Assembly: GCA_030789695.1 (NCBI GenBank) | Contig: CM061140.1 | Span: forward strand, 173,252,319 to 173,316,318 | DNA from: Scilla litardierei | Lineage: Eukaryota > Streptophyta > Magnoliopsida > Asparagales > Asparagaceae | DNA: 64,000 nt | Reading direction: 5' to 3' | Part shown: piece by piece, positions 35,406 through 45,875 of the stretch | Position numbering within the stretch: the stretch's first letter is position 1 | How the letters are laid out: each line of letters begins with the position of its first letter | Notes under the pieces: model-generated | Database searches by the model: none | Seen by the model: only the letters and a program-made list of their open reading frames with translations | What the model was told of the DNA's origin: nothing | Program-made: the position numbers and the translations under genes

Positions 35406-35718
35406 CGCCTACGTGGGTGTGAACGTTTGGCCGCCTTCTATGAAGACAAGGGCAGTCTTTCTAGAGCACTCATGAGACCCAAGGGGTGCGCATGGCCTTA
35501 AAGCGCTTGATTTGTATCGCAAAGTTTGCACATACTCAAGGTTCAATACGTGTTGTGGGGGTCTCAACCAAACTCTAATGAGTTCAAGAGAAATTCACTC
35601 ATTAGTAAGTAAGTTATTGCCTCACTTCACTACGTATTTATTCAATTGAAAGACATTGATACTTAAGTATATATATCCTTTCATTACCCAGGATTCTTGT
35701 ATCTTTTCTTGAGCCATT

Positions 35719-36602
35719 AGTGGGGGATTGTTGGAAATAATAGGCTCTCAAAAGCGTTGTTTCATTCCCACTTTATTTTAGTCCCACATTGCTTGGGCAA
35801 CTTGCCTTGGAGGTGTTTATTAGGGGAGTTGTAGAGACTTGGGCGTGTGCCCCAAGGGGTACGACACTTTTGTGAAGGGGAGAGGACCTACATGGTCTTG
35901 GGTCCACTACACACATGTGCGCACGCCACCGTTGTCATCCGTCCGTCGGCCGGCCGGCCGTGTCATGCGTGTGCCCCCTGTCGTGTCGTGACGCGCGTGC
36001 CTTTCCTTTTGGGACGGCATGCCTTTCCTTTTTTGGATCTGGCCCCTTTATGTCTCAGATTTAAATCCTCTAATGGCTATTTAATTGCAGCATTCATTCG
36101 AGGCTGTTAACATTCAAACGGCTATAATTTTCCTTTTATTGCTGATGTTACTACAGCATTCAAACACGGCATTTATCTTTTGCCCGTTTGAATTCTTGAA
36201 CAGTCTTTTCTATTCCTATAAATAGCAGTGGCTTCTTCTCTTGAAGAACACGAAAAACCTCATACCTTCTCATACCTTCTTACAATATTTCTCTCACGCG
36301 TTCCTGGGTTCCTGTGTGCAAACTCCTCTGTTTCTGTCCGCGAGTGGACACGTTCAGAAGCTGCAGCTGTGTTAACCTTGGGGAGCAACCGGCGACATCG
36401 ATTACCACCACGGTCGCGCCGTAATTGCTTTCAAGGCAGCAGTCTCCCTCGCCATAGCTTCCAATTTTAATCTGATAAGTTTATCTGCCTATATTCTTTT
36501 TCGCAATCTCTGTTCTCTGCCGCAGTATCTGTTCTCCGCCTTCTTGATTTTGTCATTTGATTTCACCTTCTCTGTCATAGTTCTTCCCTTCTTCAACTTA
36601 CA
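35719..36602 (+). repeat. Purine tract and 3' LTR of the copia
   Basis: AGTGGGGGAT (35719-35728) abuts the LTR at 35729-36602, which starts TGTTGGAAATAATAGG and ends CTTCAACTTACA. CATGT follows at 36603. Confidence 0.9.
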
Positions 36603-36607
36603 CATGT

Positions 36608-38067
36608 AGATGGCAAGTAAATACTAAAGGAATGTGAATAGTGTTATCTAGAAATAATCACAAATTAAAACTAATCCCTCTATTTATGCCTAAGATTCCA
36701 ACTAGAGTTACCCAACTTGCATCTTAATCAATAAAATGAAATATTTGCAAGAAATAGATATCAAGATGGAAATGTAAACCAAGTATGCAAATATAGAGCA
36801 AGAGTGAGAGATAATAGCAATCTCAAATACACAAGATTTTTATCCTAATTCGGACACTCCTTGACCTACCCCAGTATCCACTAACCAACTCTCAAATGAG
36901 AGCAACTTGTCTCAACAACAATGACGACTTCTACAATCTTGCATCCTCTCCACTAAGAGGACCTCCTACGTACACCAACCTCACCAAATTAGGGTTTCCA
37001 ATAACTCAACCTCTTCAACAAGATGACATCAAACTAGTGAGGCATTTGCAAATACAACAACCAAAAAATTACTCACCACCACACCCTTGTGTGGATTTCA
37101 ACTTGCATTTTGGAGAGAGTATTACAATCCTCCTATAGCGACCAAGATTGAAGCTTGTAGCATGTGTATTGTGCTGCTAAAGAAAACTCTAATTGTGATC
37201 ACAAGAGAGTTAAGATTAAACTTGAGTGGATCATAATTAGTAAGGCCAAGAAAACCAATGAGTACTTAAAAGCTTTGTAAGAATTTAAAATAATGACCTT
37301 AAGAAAACTTTGAAGAGTTTTTAGAGAGCTTGAAAAAACTTAGAAAATCTTAAATTTTGCACAATAAATTCATACCAAACACTTCAGCAAACCCTCTATT
37401 TATAAGAAGAAAATCTGCACAAAACAAACTTCTAAAAATGCCCTTCATTGTCTCTCCAACGATTAGTCAAGGATCAAGTCAAACTAGACGTTGGGGACTA
37501 GGAGTCGACTCCAGTATACTCACTGGTCGACTCCTGGTTCACAAATCGACTTTCTGAATAACATGAATCGACTTCCTGCAAGAGCCAGAAACGTATTGAG
37601 AGCAACCAAGGCTCGCTGGTCGACTCCTATACAAGTGCAAGTTGACCAGTTTTCTGATATATGGATACATATCAGAAAAATCACGAATTAACATTTTAAA
37701 AATATTTCTAAAATATTAAAAACAATTCTTATGTGTTTCTATATGTGTGCGTGCAAGCTTCAACTTAATGACTTTAACATTCTAAGTCAAGTTATATAAA
37801 TAAATACATTGCTCACACTTTATTGGAGTCTTAATGCATTCTTTGGTTTTGCAACTTGTCTTGAGAAGCTTTACACTCCATGAGTCTTTCGATGAGCTTC
37901 TAGACTTTTATCTTGAGCTCTAAATCCATTGACTCTCCAATCTTCAAACTTTGTCTTCATGTCATCAATAATTGTGAGCTTGAGTGGATTGCTGACGAGG
38001 TTGACTAAATTATCTACACTCACAAATCATCATTAGCAACATTAATTGTTTGCTTATCATCAAAACA
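36608..38067 (-). repeat. Main part of the old copia 5' LTR
   Basis: Continues the LTR started at 27171. On the minus strand it begins TGTTTTGATGATAAGCAAAC (end at 38067), a start typical of Sirevirus-like LTRs as I know them, and runs to the split point. It carries a low-complexity block with several GTCGACTC/GAGTCGAC motifs (37.50-37.63 kb). No gene. Confidence 0.72.
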
Positions 38068-38999
38068 TACCTAAGGATGATGCAGTAACCTATGGAATTG
38101 GTATGTGTTTAAGGATCATTTCATCTTTTTAGTTTACATTTTTAGTGGTTCTTGTCCTTCTGTGTGCAGTCTATTGTCATCATGCTATCACATTACCGTG
38201 TGAACGAATCTTAAGCATAATTAAGGGTTGTGAGGAATCGTCATAGGTGAATCGCTTAAAAAACACCATATCTGAGCATATAGTTATATTTTATCTCAAT
38301 AGAAATTGTTTGTAGGTTTTTAAAGAGGGGGTAGCATCCAACAATAATGCAAGCAAGACCATTTGTGCTCGCTGAGATCGTCAGCTCAGTGGGTAACATT
38401 CATATCTCAGGCGGCTACAAATGAACATGTAGATCATAGAATAATATGACAAATATATTGTGTTTTATTTTTTTTGAAATTTATTGAGTTTTGTTTCCGA
38501 AATGGGTTTTCGAAAAGTTTTTTAAAAATTACTATAAAATTTGAAATTTTGAAAAAATAATAAAATAATTTTTGCTAAAATTTTCGAATCATAGAATAAA
38601 TTATTTTGAGGTTGAAACTATAAACATGTTTTGGGTTCCGAAACCAATGCAAATCCAGATGGCCGGATTCGTAAGCCCATTAATCATGTGTGCGCCCGCG
38701 ATAGGCATGTGTTGGGGGGGTTCATGCGTGCACACGAATTAGGCCTCGTTTTGCATCTGCTTATAATTTTTGTCACTACATTTTTTCAACTAGATTCATT
38801 ATCGTTTCCTGACTTGACTGATTAGAGACACTGATCAGATATTTGATTCATGTCACTTTTACTTGAATTGAGTTTAGACCCATTGCTCAGCCTGACTTTA
38901 CTTGATTGGAAGGTATCAGAAATCTGTCTACGCTCTGATTGAAAATTCTCCATCTTGAAATCCCAACGGGTAGTTTCTTTTGTCTTTTAATAGATATCG
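38068..38999. other. Unassigned AT-rich interval
   Basis: No coding frame recognised. It is the flank of the old copia on one side. It may contain a diverged or replaced start of the 5' LTR of the next element, whose left edge I could not fix. Confidence 0.4.
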
Positions 39000-39737
39000 G
39001 TGTTTGAATCGCGATCGAACGGCGGAGCGATCGAAATTCTGAAGCGGGCGACGTGGTTCGTTGCACACCGTCGGATCTCGATCCAACGGATGACATCATC
39101 CCCGCAGTTCGAATTCGAGGCGGCAATCCGCATGGCTACGTGGCTTCATCTAAGCCGATGATTTTCCATCGAACGGTGCCGATTGACTCCGCAATGTGAA
39201 CTCGAAGCGACGATCTCACGGGGCAACGTGGATGAATCGAGGCCACACGTTCACGATCCAGCGGTTGGAAATCAGCCCGAAGCGAATTCGATTGAAGATC
39301 CGGGTGCGCGAGCGGGTTTCGACCCGATCCGCTTGCCACGTGTCGCCACCACAACGAATCCCGCTTGGATGAGCGGCCAGGGTTTGCTCCGCTCGAGATG
39401 AGCGGTCTGGATTCAATCGGGTGCGAATTTATTGCGGGTTTGAACCCGTTAAGCAACCCAAACCCGCAATCTTATTATATAAGCGTATTTAGGGGTTTTG
39501 GGCGGATTCAAGCAGTTTGGGGGCGTATTTTGGGCGTATTGGAGGCTCTAGAAGCCGTATTTCCCCTCTGAAAAATTCTGTAAAATTCCAGAGGCTTGTT
39601 TCTAATTTCCAGAGAGTTTTGATGTATTTTCAGAGATATTTGGTGATGAATTCTTAACTTAAACTCCTTATTTTGGTGTATTCTAGCGTATTTTGCTATG
39701 AACTTGAAGTATTTTGTTATGAAACTTGTTTATTTTC

Positions 39738-40435
39738 GCATGATGTGTAGCTAAATCTCTGTTGTGCTTGGTATGGAGTAGTTAGGGGATATTATTCGTG
39801 TTTATTTGGTTGAAATTCCTCGTGCTAAATCGTTTAACGTCGCTAAAATTGTAATCGTTGTTCGTAAATCGATTTTTTTAGATTCCAAAAGAATTAATTT
39901 AGTTGATGATCGCCCCAAAAGGGTGAGATTTGATCTCCCCAAAAGGGAGTTTCATACCGTAGTTTTGATCTCTCCAAAAGAGAGTTTCATATCGTATTAG
40001 AATTTTAACGACGATCTTATTGAATATTTTGTTTGAACCCCCAAAAGGGCATCTTCCGATGAATTGCTCCCAAAAGGAGAATTCATTGAGTTATATTGGA
40101 TATTTTCCCGGTGAATTGCTCTCAAAAAGAGAATTCATTGTGATATATTCATCAACCAAATTAATACGAATTATCGATCCTAACGAACCCATACCATGTG
40201 CAAACTTTTTATAGGTATTTTTTTTACGTATTTCTATGTTTATATTATTCACGTGTTCACATCACCATCACCGTCATCGTTTGTGAAGTGTTTAGTTTCT
40301 CTTCGTAGGATTTCTATTTGATTTGAACTGTGGTTGCAACAGATTTCTTCCCGTGGATTCGACACCTGGACTCCCAGGTTTTACTACTTGTACGGACTCT
40401 TGCACTTGAGAGAGAGCACCCTTTCGGTCCCACCA
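39738..40435 (+). repeat. 5' LTR, part identical to 43222-43919
   Basis: Constant offset of 3484 bases and no difference seen by eye over 698 bases. It includes AT-rich sequence with repeated CCCAAAAGG(G/A) and CCAAAAGAGAG motifs. Upstream, 39064-39090 still resembles 43180-43206, but 39100-39737 has no counterpart in the 3' LTR. Confidence 0.9.
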
Positions 40436-40441
40436 AGTTTT

Positions 40442-40459
40442 TGGCGCCGTCGCCGGGGA
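40442..40459 (+). other. Primer binding site, tRNA-Asp type
   Basis: TGGCGCCGTCGCCGGGGA, six bases after the LTR end. It is one base off the usual plant tRNA-Asp site (TGGCGCCGTTGCCGGGGA) used by Athila-like elements. Confidence 0.88.
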
Positions 40460-40567
40460 GGAATGGTTTGTGACTACGGTTTATTTCATTTAGAGGACCT
40501 TCGGTGAGATCTTTCCACTTTACTGTACATAAACTTTTTTTTATTATTTTATTTTAAATTTTTAAAA

Positions 40568-41674
40568 ATGGAATATATGAACTTTTATTGCACAAACAAT
40601 CTGTATGATGCACGGTATGCTAATGCACACAAACATAGAATGGAAAAGCTCAAAATTGTTAATTTTAATCAAACTGACTGTGAAACTTTCTTTCAGGCCT
40701 GGAGGAGGTTCACAGACCTAATATCGAGCTATCCGCAGCATGGATACACAAATGAAGAGCTTATGGCGTTCTTCCTAGATGGACTACAACCGCAGCTGCA
40801 GGAATTATTGGGAAGCATGACGCCGACAGTGGCGTGGGAATACATGGAGTCTCTGCAAGAAAACGAAGAAACCGTGGAAGAGACTTCAGAGAGCGATTCA
40901 ACGGAACCTTCGTGCCTCGATCAAGAGGAGCAAAGCGTAGACGTACCTTTGCCATCCTTGAAAGAGGAAGCTTACTTGATTATTCAGACACAGGAGGCCA
41001 CATCCCTTCAATTCCAGGAGAATTTCCTTGCTCGGAGCCGGCAGATTCAGAAATCCATCGAAGATCTTACTCTGATTGCCACTTGCTTAGAAGAAGGTAA
41101 TGCTTTTGAAACTCGATTTAAAGAAACTAATACGAGTTCATCTTCTATTGCAGGAATATCGAGCGAGGACAGGAATAAAAATATATACATGGCAGAAAGT
41201 GTGTGCGAAAGAGAGGACGAGCTAGCAATTTTGGATGAACGAGAGGAGGAAACAGCTAGGGAAAAGGGTTTTGAGATTATCGCCATGGAGTCAGAACCAT
41301 TCCCTCTTCCAGTTTTGTCCCAAAATCATTTATCCCTCTCCACAATGAACGAGCATCGTACAGAGAGTAGTGCAAATCTTCCAGGGAGTAGTCGTCAACT
41401 TGCTTTAATTTCTTTCACTTATTTTGATGACTACATTTGGAATACTTTCATTGAGAATAATTTTAAAATAATTTGGACTGACATAACTCATCTCTCGCAG
41501 GACATTGACAAACAGCTTATAGAGATGCTTGGAGTTGTGTTGCTGGGGTCCAAATTAGTTTTTGGAGGAAGAATAATCGCCGAGGAGCGCAAGGAGCAAA
41601 TTGAACAACTTCCTCCACAATTAAAGATTCGGGATCCGCCATTTGATCACGGTGTGTTCTTTCCAGTAGTGTAG
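40568..41674 (+). CDS. Athila-like Gag with unusual C-terminus, 368 codons, intact
   Basis: A single open frame in a gag-only element. Residues about 30-90 resemble the gypsy capsid core (FNQTDCETFFQAWRRFTDLI, then YPQHGYTNEELMAFFLDGLQ). This compares with the Athila pattern F.Q...E..YEAWERFK.LL..CPHHG....L...FY.GL. The usual N-terminal part of gag before this block is nearly absent, and there is no CCHC zinc knuckle. Residues about 95-230 are acidic and Glu-rich with coiled-coil potential. Residues about 280-368 (FTYFDDYIWNTFIENNFKII, then GVVLLGSKLVFGGRIIAEER) resemble nothing I know. The start is the first ATG, 108 bases after the primer site. The likely role is packaging of its own RNA using proteins of an autonomous relative, which is inference. 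Calling it Gag is safe only for the core. Confidence 0.72.
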   Translation: MEYMNFYCTNNLYDARYANAHKHRMEKLKIVNFNQTDCETFFQAWRRFTDLISSYPQHGYTNEELMAFFLDGLQPQLQELLGSMTPTVAWEYMESLQENEETVEETSESDSTEPSCLDQEEQSVDVPLPSLKEEAYLIIQTQEATSLQFQENFLARSRQIQKSIEDLTLIATCLEEGNAFETRFKETNTSSSSIAGISSEDRNKNIYMAESVCEREDELAILDEREEETAREKGFEIIAMESEPFPLPVLSQNHLSLSTMNEHRTESSANLPGSSRQLALISFTYFDDYIWNTFIENNFKIIWTDITHLSQDIDKQLIEMLGVVLLGSKLVFGGRIIAEERKEQIEQLPPQLKIRDPPFDHGVFFPVV

Positions 41675-42687
41675 TTTTTATATGCTTTCTAGGTTGCTTG
41701 CTTGAATAAACTCGTACCTCTTCCGACATTGAGGACAATGTCCATCTTTAGTTGGGGGGGTGTGTATGAGACCTTAGGATTTTTTTGAGAAGAATAAATC
41801 ACCAAATCTCATCTTTTAAAACTCCTTCCTATGCCTCAAATGCGGATGATTATACGTTAATTGAGTTCTAAAAATTGTTTATGGCTTGATTAATTATTTT
41901 TCCTTCATGGAATTGCCGTTAATATGCTATACACGAAAATTTTCAATTTCCATGATTAATATCTCGAAATAGTTTGAATTGATTTCATGCATGCTAATGT
42001 GATGGAAAAAGCTTAAGTATACACGATTTTTAAGAATAGTTTTCAAGTAGAAGAGGAATTTGGCCTTTGTTATTAATGTTTATATTCAAAGAATGGGTTT
42101 TGAGTTGCTTACAAGAAAAAAAAAGAAAAGAAAGAAAAGAAAGGAATGAAAAATGAATGAATATGTATGTCACTAATAAATAACTTGGTTGGCTCGAGTA
42201 GTACAGTCCGAGGGGTCCTTTTTGGCCTAATGCCCTATTATCGTCTGATTTGGGAGCCATTGACCGGAAACTCACTCATTTGATGGAGCGATCCAAGTTA
42301 TACTTTTTTCTGCGAATGTTGCTTGATGCGCGTTACGCGGAACGAATAAAAGAAAAGAATGGTGAATATACTAAGCAACTTCAGTACCCATGTCTTGAAT
42401 GATTATTTTGATAGGCCAATTCCTTGGAAACAAGAAAACTAGTTTATAACGACGTGTTATACTTTCGCTTGCGCAAAACGATGCTTGCATGATATTTATT
42501 CATACTAAATTAGAGAAAATTTCATGAGATTGATTTCATTCATGGATGTGTATATTGATGGCCAAGACCATGTTGGAATGCGTATTATTGAGCCATGCCA
42601 TGAGCGATTTGAAAGAACTTATTGTTTATTACTCATCCGTATTTATCGCTATTTTTGCTAGAGACTAGCAAATCGCTAGTTGGGGGG
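41675..42687 (+). other. 3' non-coding region and purine tract of the gag-only element
   Basis: It contains ACATTGAGGACAATGT (41726-41741), a first purine-like run TTAGTTGGGGGGG (41747-41759) and the functional-looking tract AGTTGGGGGG directly before the LTR at 42688. No gene. An A-rich AAAAGAAAAGAAAG stretch lies near 42.12 kb. Confidence 0.65.
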
Positions 42688-43919
42688 TGTGATTCGGGTT
42701 CAATATTACATATATAACCCCCCATTTAGCCCTATTTTGTGCTCACATGATGCTAAATTCATCTCTAATTCATACGTATTTTCTACACATTTATTTATTG
42801 GAGAAAACACACTATTTGAGCACAAAACAGCATTTAACGACGTATTTCTGCACATTTTATATTTTTCCTAGCTTCGTCTCGATCTCACGATTCCAACGAC
42901 TATTTATTTGTATTTTTCTGAGATCTGTGCTAATTACTGTGTATTTTTGAATGCAGAATACAATTTAAATGGAGAAATACGCAATTAAATACAAAAATAC
43001 GGTCGTCGGCCAATCACACGCCACCACGTGGCACAATCCCACGCATTCCCGCTTGAAATCAACGGCTGGGATCATCCCAAACCAATCTCCGAGCAGCAGC
43101 ACAGGCGACGACGTGGCACATCATCAACCCTCCGATCACGATCGAACGAACGAGAGCGTGCGTCGACGCGGCCATTTCTACACCGTGGATCTGAGATCCA
43201 ACGGTCGAATCGATTCCGAAGGCATGATGTGTAGCTAAATCTCTGTTGTGCTTGGTATGGAGTAGTTAGGGGATATTATTCGTGTTTATTTGGTTGAAAT
43301 TCCTCGTGCTAAATCGTTTAACGTCGCTAAAATTGTAATCGTTGTTCGTAAATCGATTTTTTTAGATTCCAAAAGAATTAATTTAGTTGATGATCGCCCC
43401 AAAAGGGTGAGATTTGATCTCCCCAAAAGGGAGTTTCATACCGTAGTTTTGATCTCTCCAAAAGAGAGTTTCATATCGTATTAGAATTTTAACGACGATC
43501 TTATTGAATATTTTGTTTGAACCCCCAAAAGGGCATCTTCCGATGAATTGCTCCCAAAAGGAGAATTCATTGAGTTATATTGGATATTTTCCCGGTGAAT
43601 TGCTCTCAAAAAGAGAATTCATTGTGATATATTCATCAACCAAATTAATACGAATTATCGATCCTAACGAACCCATACCATGTGCAAACTTTTTATAGGT
43701 ATTTTTTTTACGTATTTCTATGTTTATATTATTCACGTGTTCACATCACCATCACCGTCATCGTTTGTGAAGTGTTTAGTTTCTCTTCGTAGGATTTCTA
43801 TTTGATTTGAACTGTGGTTGCAACAGATTTCTTCCCGTGGATTCGACACCTGGACTCCCAGGTTTTACTACTTGTACGGACTCTTGCACTTGAGAGAGAG
43901 CACCCTTTCGGTCCCACCA
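42688..43919 (+). repeat. 3' LTR of the Athila-type element
   Basis: Begins TGTGATTCGGGTTC after the purine tract and ends GGTCCCACCA; 1232 bases. The right-hand 698 bases are identical to 39738-40435. Confidence 0.85.
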
Positions 43920-44285
43920 GTGTTGAACCAGAATCTCCTTCCTCTCACATCATGTGTTATCCATTGCTCTTCTCCTTCCTTGCTCTCTGTCTGTGAAAAG
44001 GAACCAACAATAGTAGCTCGCTGCAGTCCCGTATTACGAGTGGACGCTTACAGGACCGGACGTCGTTGCATACTTTAGGGTAGTCCGATGATCATGTCGT
44101 GCACTGAGCATAGACTCCGATGGGAATAAATTTACATTTTAGGTCAGTTCCCAGCACGTCTCGACCACTATAGGTCTCTTCTTCTTCATTTAAAACTTTA
44201 GCTTCATTCAAGATTCTGTTCGTTTTATCCAATAAAATGTGTACTTATTAAACGTCTTAAGAGCCTATATCAGATTTTTATTATT
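43920..44285. other. Interval between two retroelements, no gene
   Basis: No recognised frame. AATAAAATG near 44.23 kb could be a polyadenylation signal of an unseen transcript, but nothing else supports this. Confidence 0.4.
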
Positions 44286-44401
44286 GTTATGAATAGGCCC
44301 ATGAGGCCCATTGGGTATCCTGCCCACCATTGAAAGTTATAAATAAGAGGGTAGATGGGCTCTTAACCCCCTACACATATTTCCCTACTTTTCCCTTCAC
44401 A
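44286..44401 (+). repeat. 5' LTR (116 bp) of the short-LTR copia
   Basis: Includes a TATAAATAAG TATA-like box (about 44339-44348) and ends TTCCCTTCACA. The primer-site-like ACGGTATCAGCACG follows at 44404. Confidence 0.88.
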
Positions 44402-45875
44402 ACACGGTATCAGCACGATCATGCTCGTTGAAAAAGGCGGCGACGCGCGAGGAAGGAGATCCATCAACTGCTCAGTTTAAGAAGATCGTAATCTTCTCAA
44501 CGGGGAGCGAAAAGGGCATCCTTCACCAACCGTCGTCTAAATTCCCTCGTCGAATCTAGAGTTAAATATCAAAACTTTTTAAATCTAAACTTGCGTTTTC
44601 ACGTAGATCTGCATGTTTTAAGATCAAAAAGTTTAAAAACACGGTAAAAATCATTTTTTAATTTAGATCCGCATGTCTAAAAATAATAAAAATCAGTTTT
44701 TTAAGAGATCTAAAAGCTAGAAAAATCAGTTTTTTACCCCCAACCTTGATCCATACACCGCACGCCCGTTGGGGGAAACGGCGGCGCCCCTCAAGCGCCG
44801 CCGGCGGATAAAACGCCGCGACCATAGGCCGCGGCGACCGCGACCATAGGCCGCGGCGAGCCATCGCGGCGGCGCGCCGCGGGCCCCCCTAGGGTTTTTC
44901 GGAAACCCTAGCCCTAAACGGGCCAATTTTTCAGGGGAGGCCCAATTAACCCTAATGGGTTGTTTTCATGGCCCAAAAAGCCTGAAAATTAGCCCATTTA
45001 CACAAATAATTTTTCCTTTTTTATTTTTGGCCCCAAAAGCCTAAAATAATTAAAGAAATCTTAAATTTTATAAAAAGGGTTAAAGCAGAAAATAAAATAT
45101 TAAAAATATGGATCAATTGTAAAAAGTTTTTTCAAAAATAATTTTTAGCACGTCACACACTATTTAGATTATTTGATTAATCTTTTCATGCATGTGATGT
45201 GATTATCTGCGTGGTTGTATATTTTTTATATTATCTGCGTGGATGTGCGATTAGGCTATGTTTTTAGGGATCAGCCAGGCTTCCGACATCTTTTCTTTTC
45301 TGTAATTTTTTTTGAGAGAAATTTGTAAGTGAGGAAATATATGTAAAAAGAAGACCGGTGGACACCAAAAAGGAGCTGAAGGCGTATGCACAAAGAAGAA
45401 AGGGGCTTCTCTCTGAAGTTCCCGAGTTGTAATTATTCTTTCATGCAATTTTTTGATGTAATTTTCGGACTGTCTTTTTCGTTTAGGTGTCGGCTGGCTG
45501 ATCCCCATAGTCCTAAGTTATTTTCATTGCTCATACATTAAATGCGTGGATGTTAACTATTTTCATGCTATGTTAATGTTACAATGAAACTGTGAAAAAG
45601 CATGCGTGGATGTTAATCTCTTTTACTTATTCACGTTATAAAACTGTTAAAAAACATGCGTGGATGTTAATCTCTTTTACTTATTCACGTTATAAAACTG
45701 TTAAAAAGCATGCGTGAATGTTAAGTTTTTCTTTAATAATTCACGATATGAAAATAATGAAAAGCATGCATGAATGTTAATTTTCTTTATGAAAATAGTA
45801 AAAATACATGCGTGGATGTCTAATTGTTTTTACAGTTTAATAATCCATGTTGTTTTTATATTGCTAGATTATTCG
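44402..45875 (+). other. Copia leader with GC-rich island, inverted ends and tandem repeats
   Basis: No gene. It contains a very GC-rich island (about 44750-44890) with a 20-bp tandem duplication (GCGACCATAGGCCGCGGCGA type), a pair of inverted ends at 45267-45288 and 45488-45505, and 3-4 tandem units at 45598-45815. The leader is unusually long for a copia element. Confidence 0.7.
45598..45815. repeat. Tandem units of about 56 bp in the copia leader
   Basis: Each unit reads AAGCATGCGTGGATGTTAAT then CTCTTTTACTTATTCACG and TTATAAAACTGTTAAAA. Two units are nearly identical; the two to the right are more diverged. Confidence 0.85.

Larger units (their letters stand above)
27185..36602 (+). mobile_element. 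Ty1/copia element, complete structure, broken genes
   Basis: A plus-strand copia has LTRs of 858 bp (27185-28042) and 874 bp (35729-36602), a perfect target duplication CATGT (27180-27184 and 36603-36607) and a purine tract AGTGGGGGAT directly before the 3' LTR. Internal order is gag, protease, integrase, RT, RNase H. A 3-kb solo LTR interrupts it between integrase and RT. Several stops and frameshifts break gag-pol, but the RT active site YVDD survives. I could not see a standard tRNA-Met primer site after 28042. It inserted into the 5' LTR of the older copia. Confidence 0.93.
39000..43919 (+). mobile_element. Athila-type gag-only (TR-GAG-like) element
   Basis: Plus-strand layout is 5' LTR (to 40435), primer site for tRNA-Asp (40442-40459), one open gag-like frame (40568-41674), non-coding 3' region, purine tract AGTTGGGGGG (42678-42687) and 3' LTR (42688-43919). 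There is no protease, RT or integrase. The tRNA-Asp primer site and the ACATTGAGGACAATGT motif after the frame are features I associate with Athila elements. The last 698 bases of the two LTRs look identical, yet the parts before that differ strongly. The left boundary (given as 39000) is approximate because the 3' LTR start, TGTGATTCGGG, is not found on the left. No target duplication could be confirmed. Confidence 0.75.

Noticed and set aside
38350..38410. tRNA-like or SINE box A (GTCAGCTCAGTGGGTAAC)
   Set aside because: No matching box B, no cloverleaf and no A-rich tail at a fitting distance.
39136..39456. Overlapping frames of 66-106 codons on both strands near 39.2-39.4 kb
   Set aside because: They lie in the LTR U3-like region; frames are open on both strands because of GC-rich composition and no domain is seen.
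39806..40214. Duplicated 64-codon frames shared with 43290-43698
   Set aside because: They are identical because they lie in the repeated LTR segment, not because they are duplicated genes.
45251..45508. 85-codon minus-strand frame in the copia leader
   Set aside because: Lies within the inverted-end segment; hydrophobic and basic low-complexity translation without a recognised motif.
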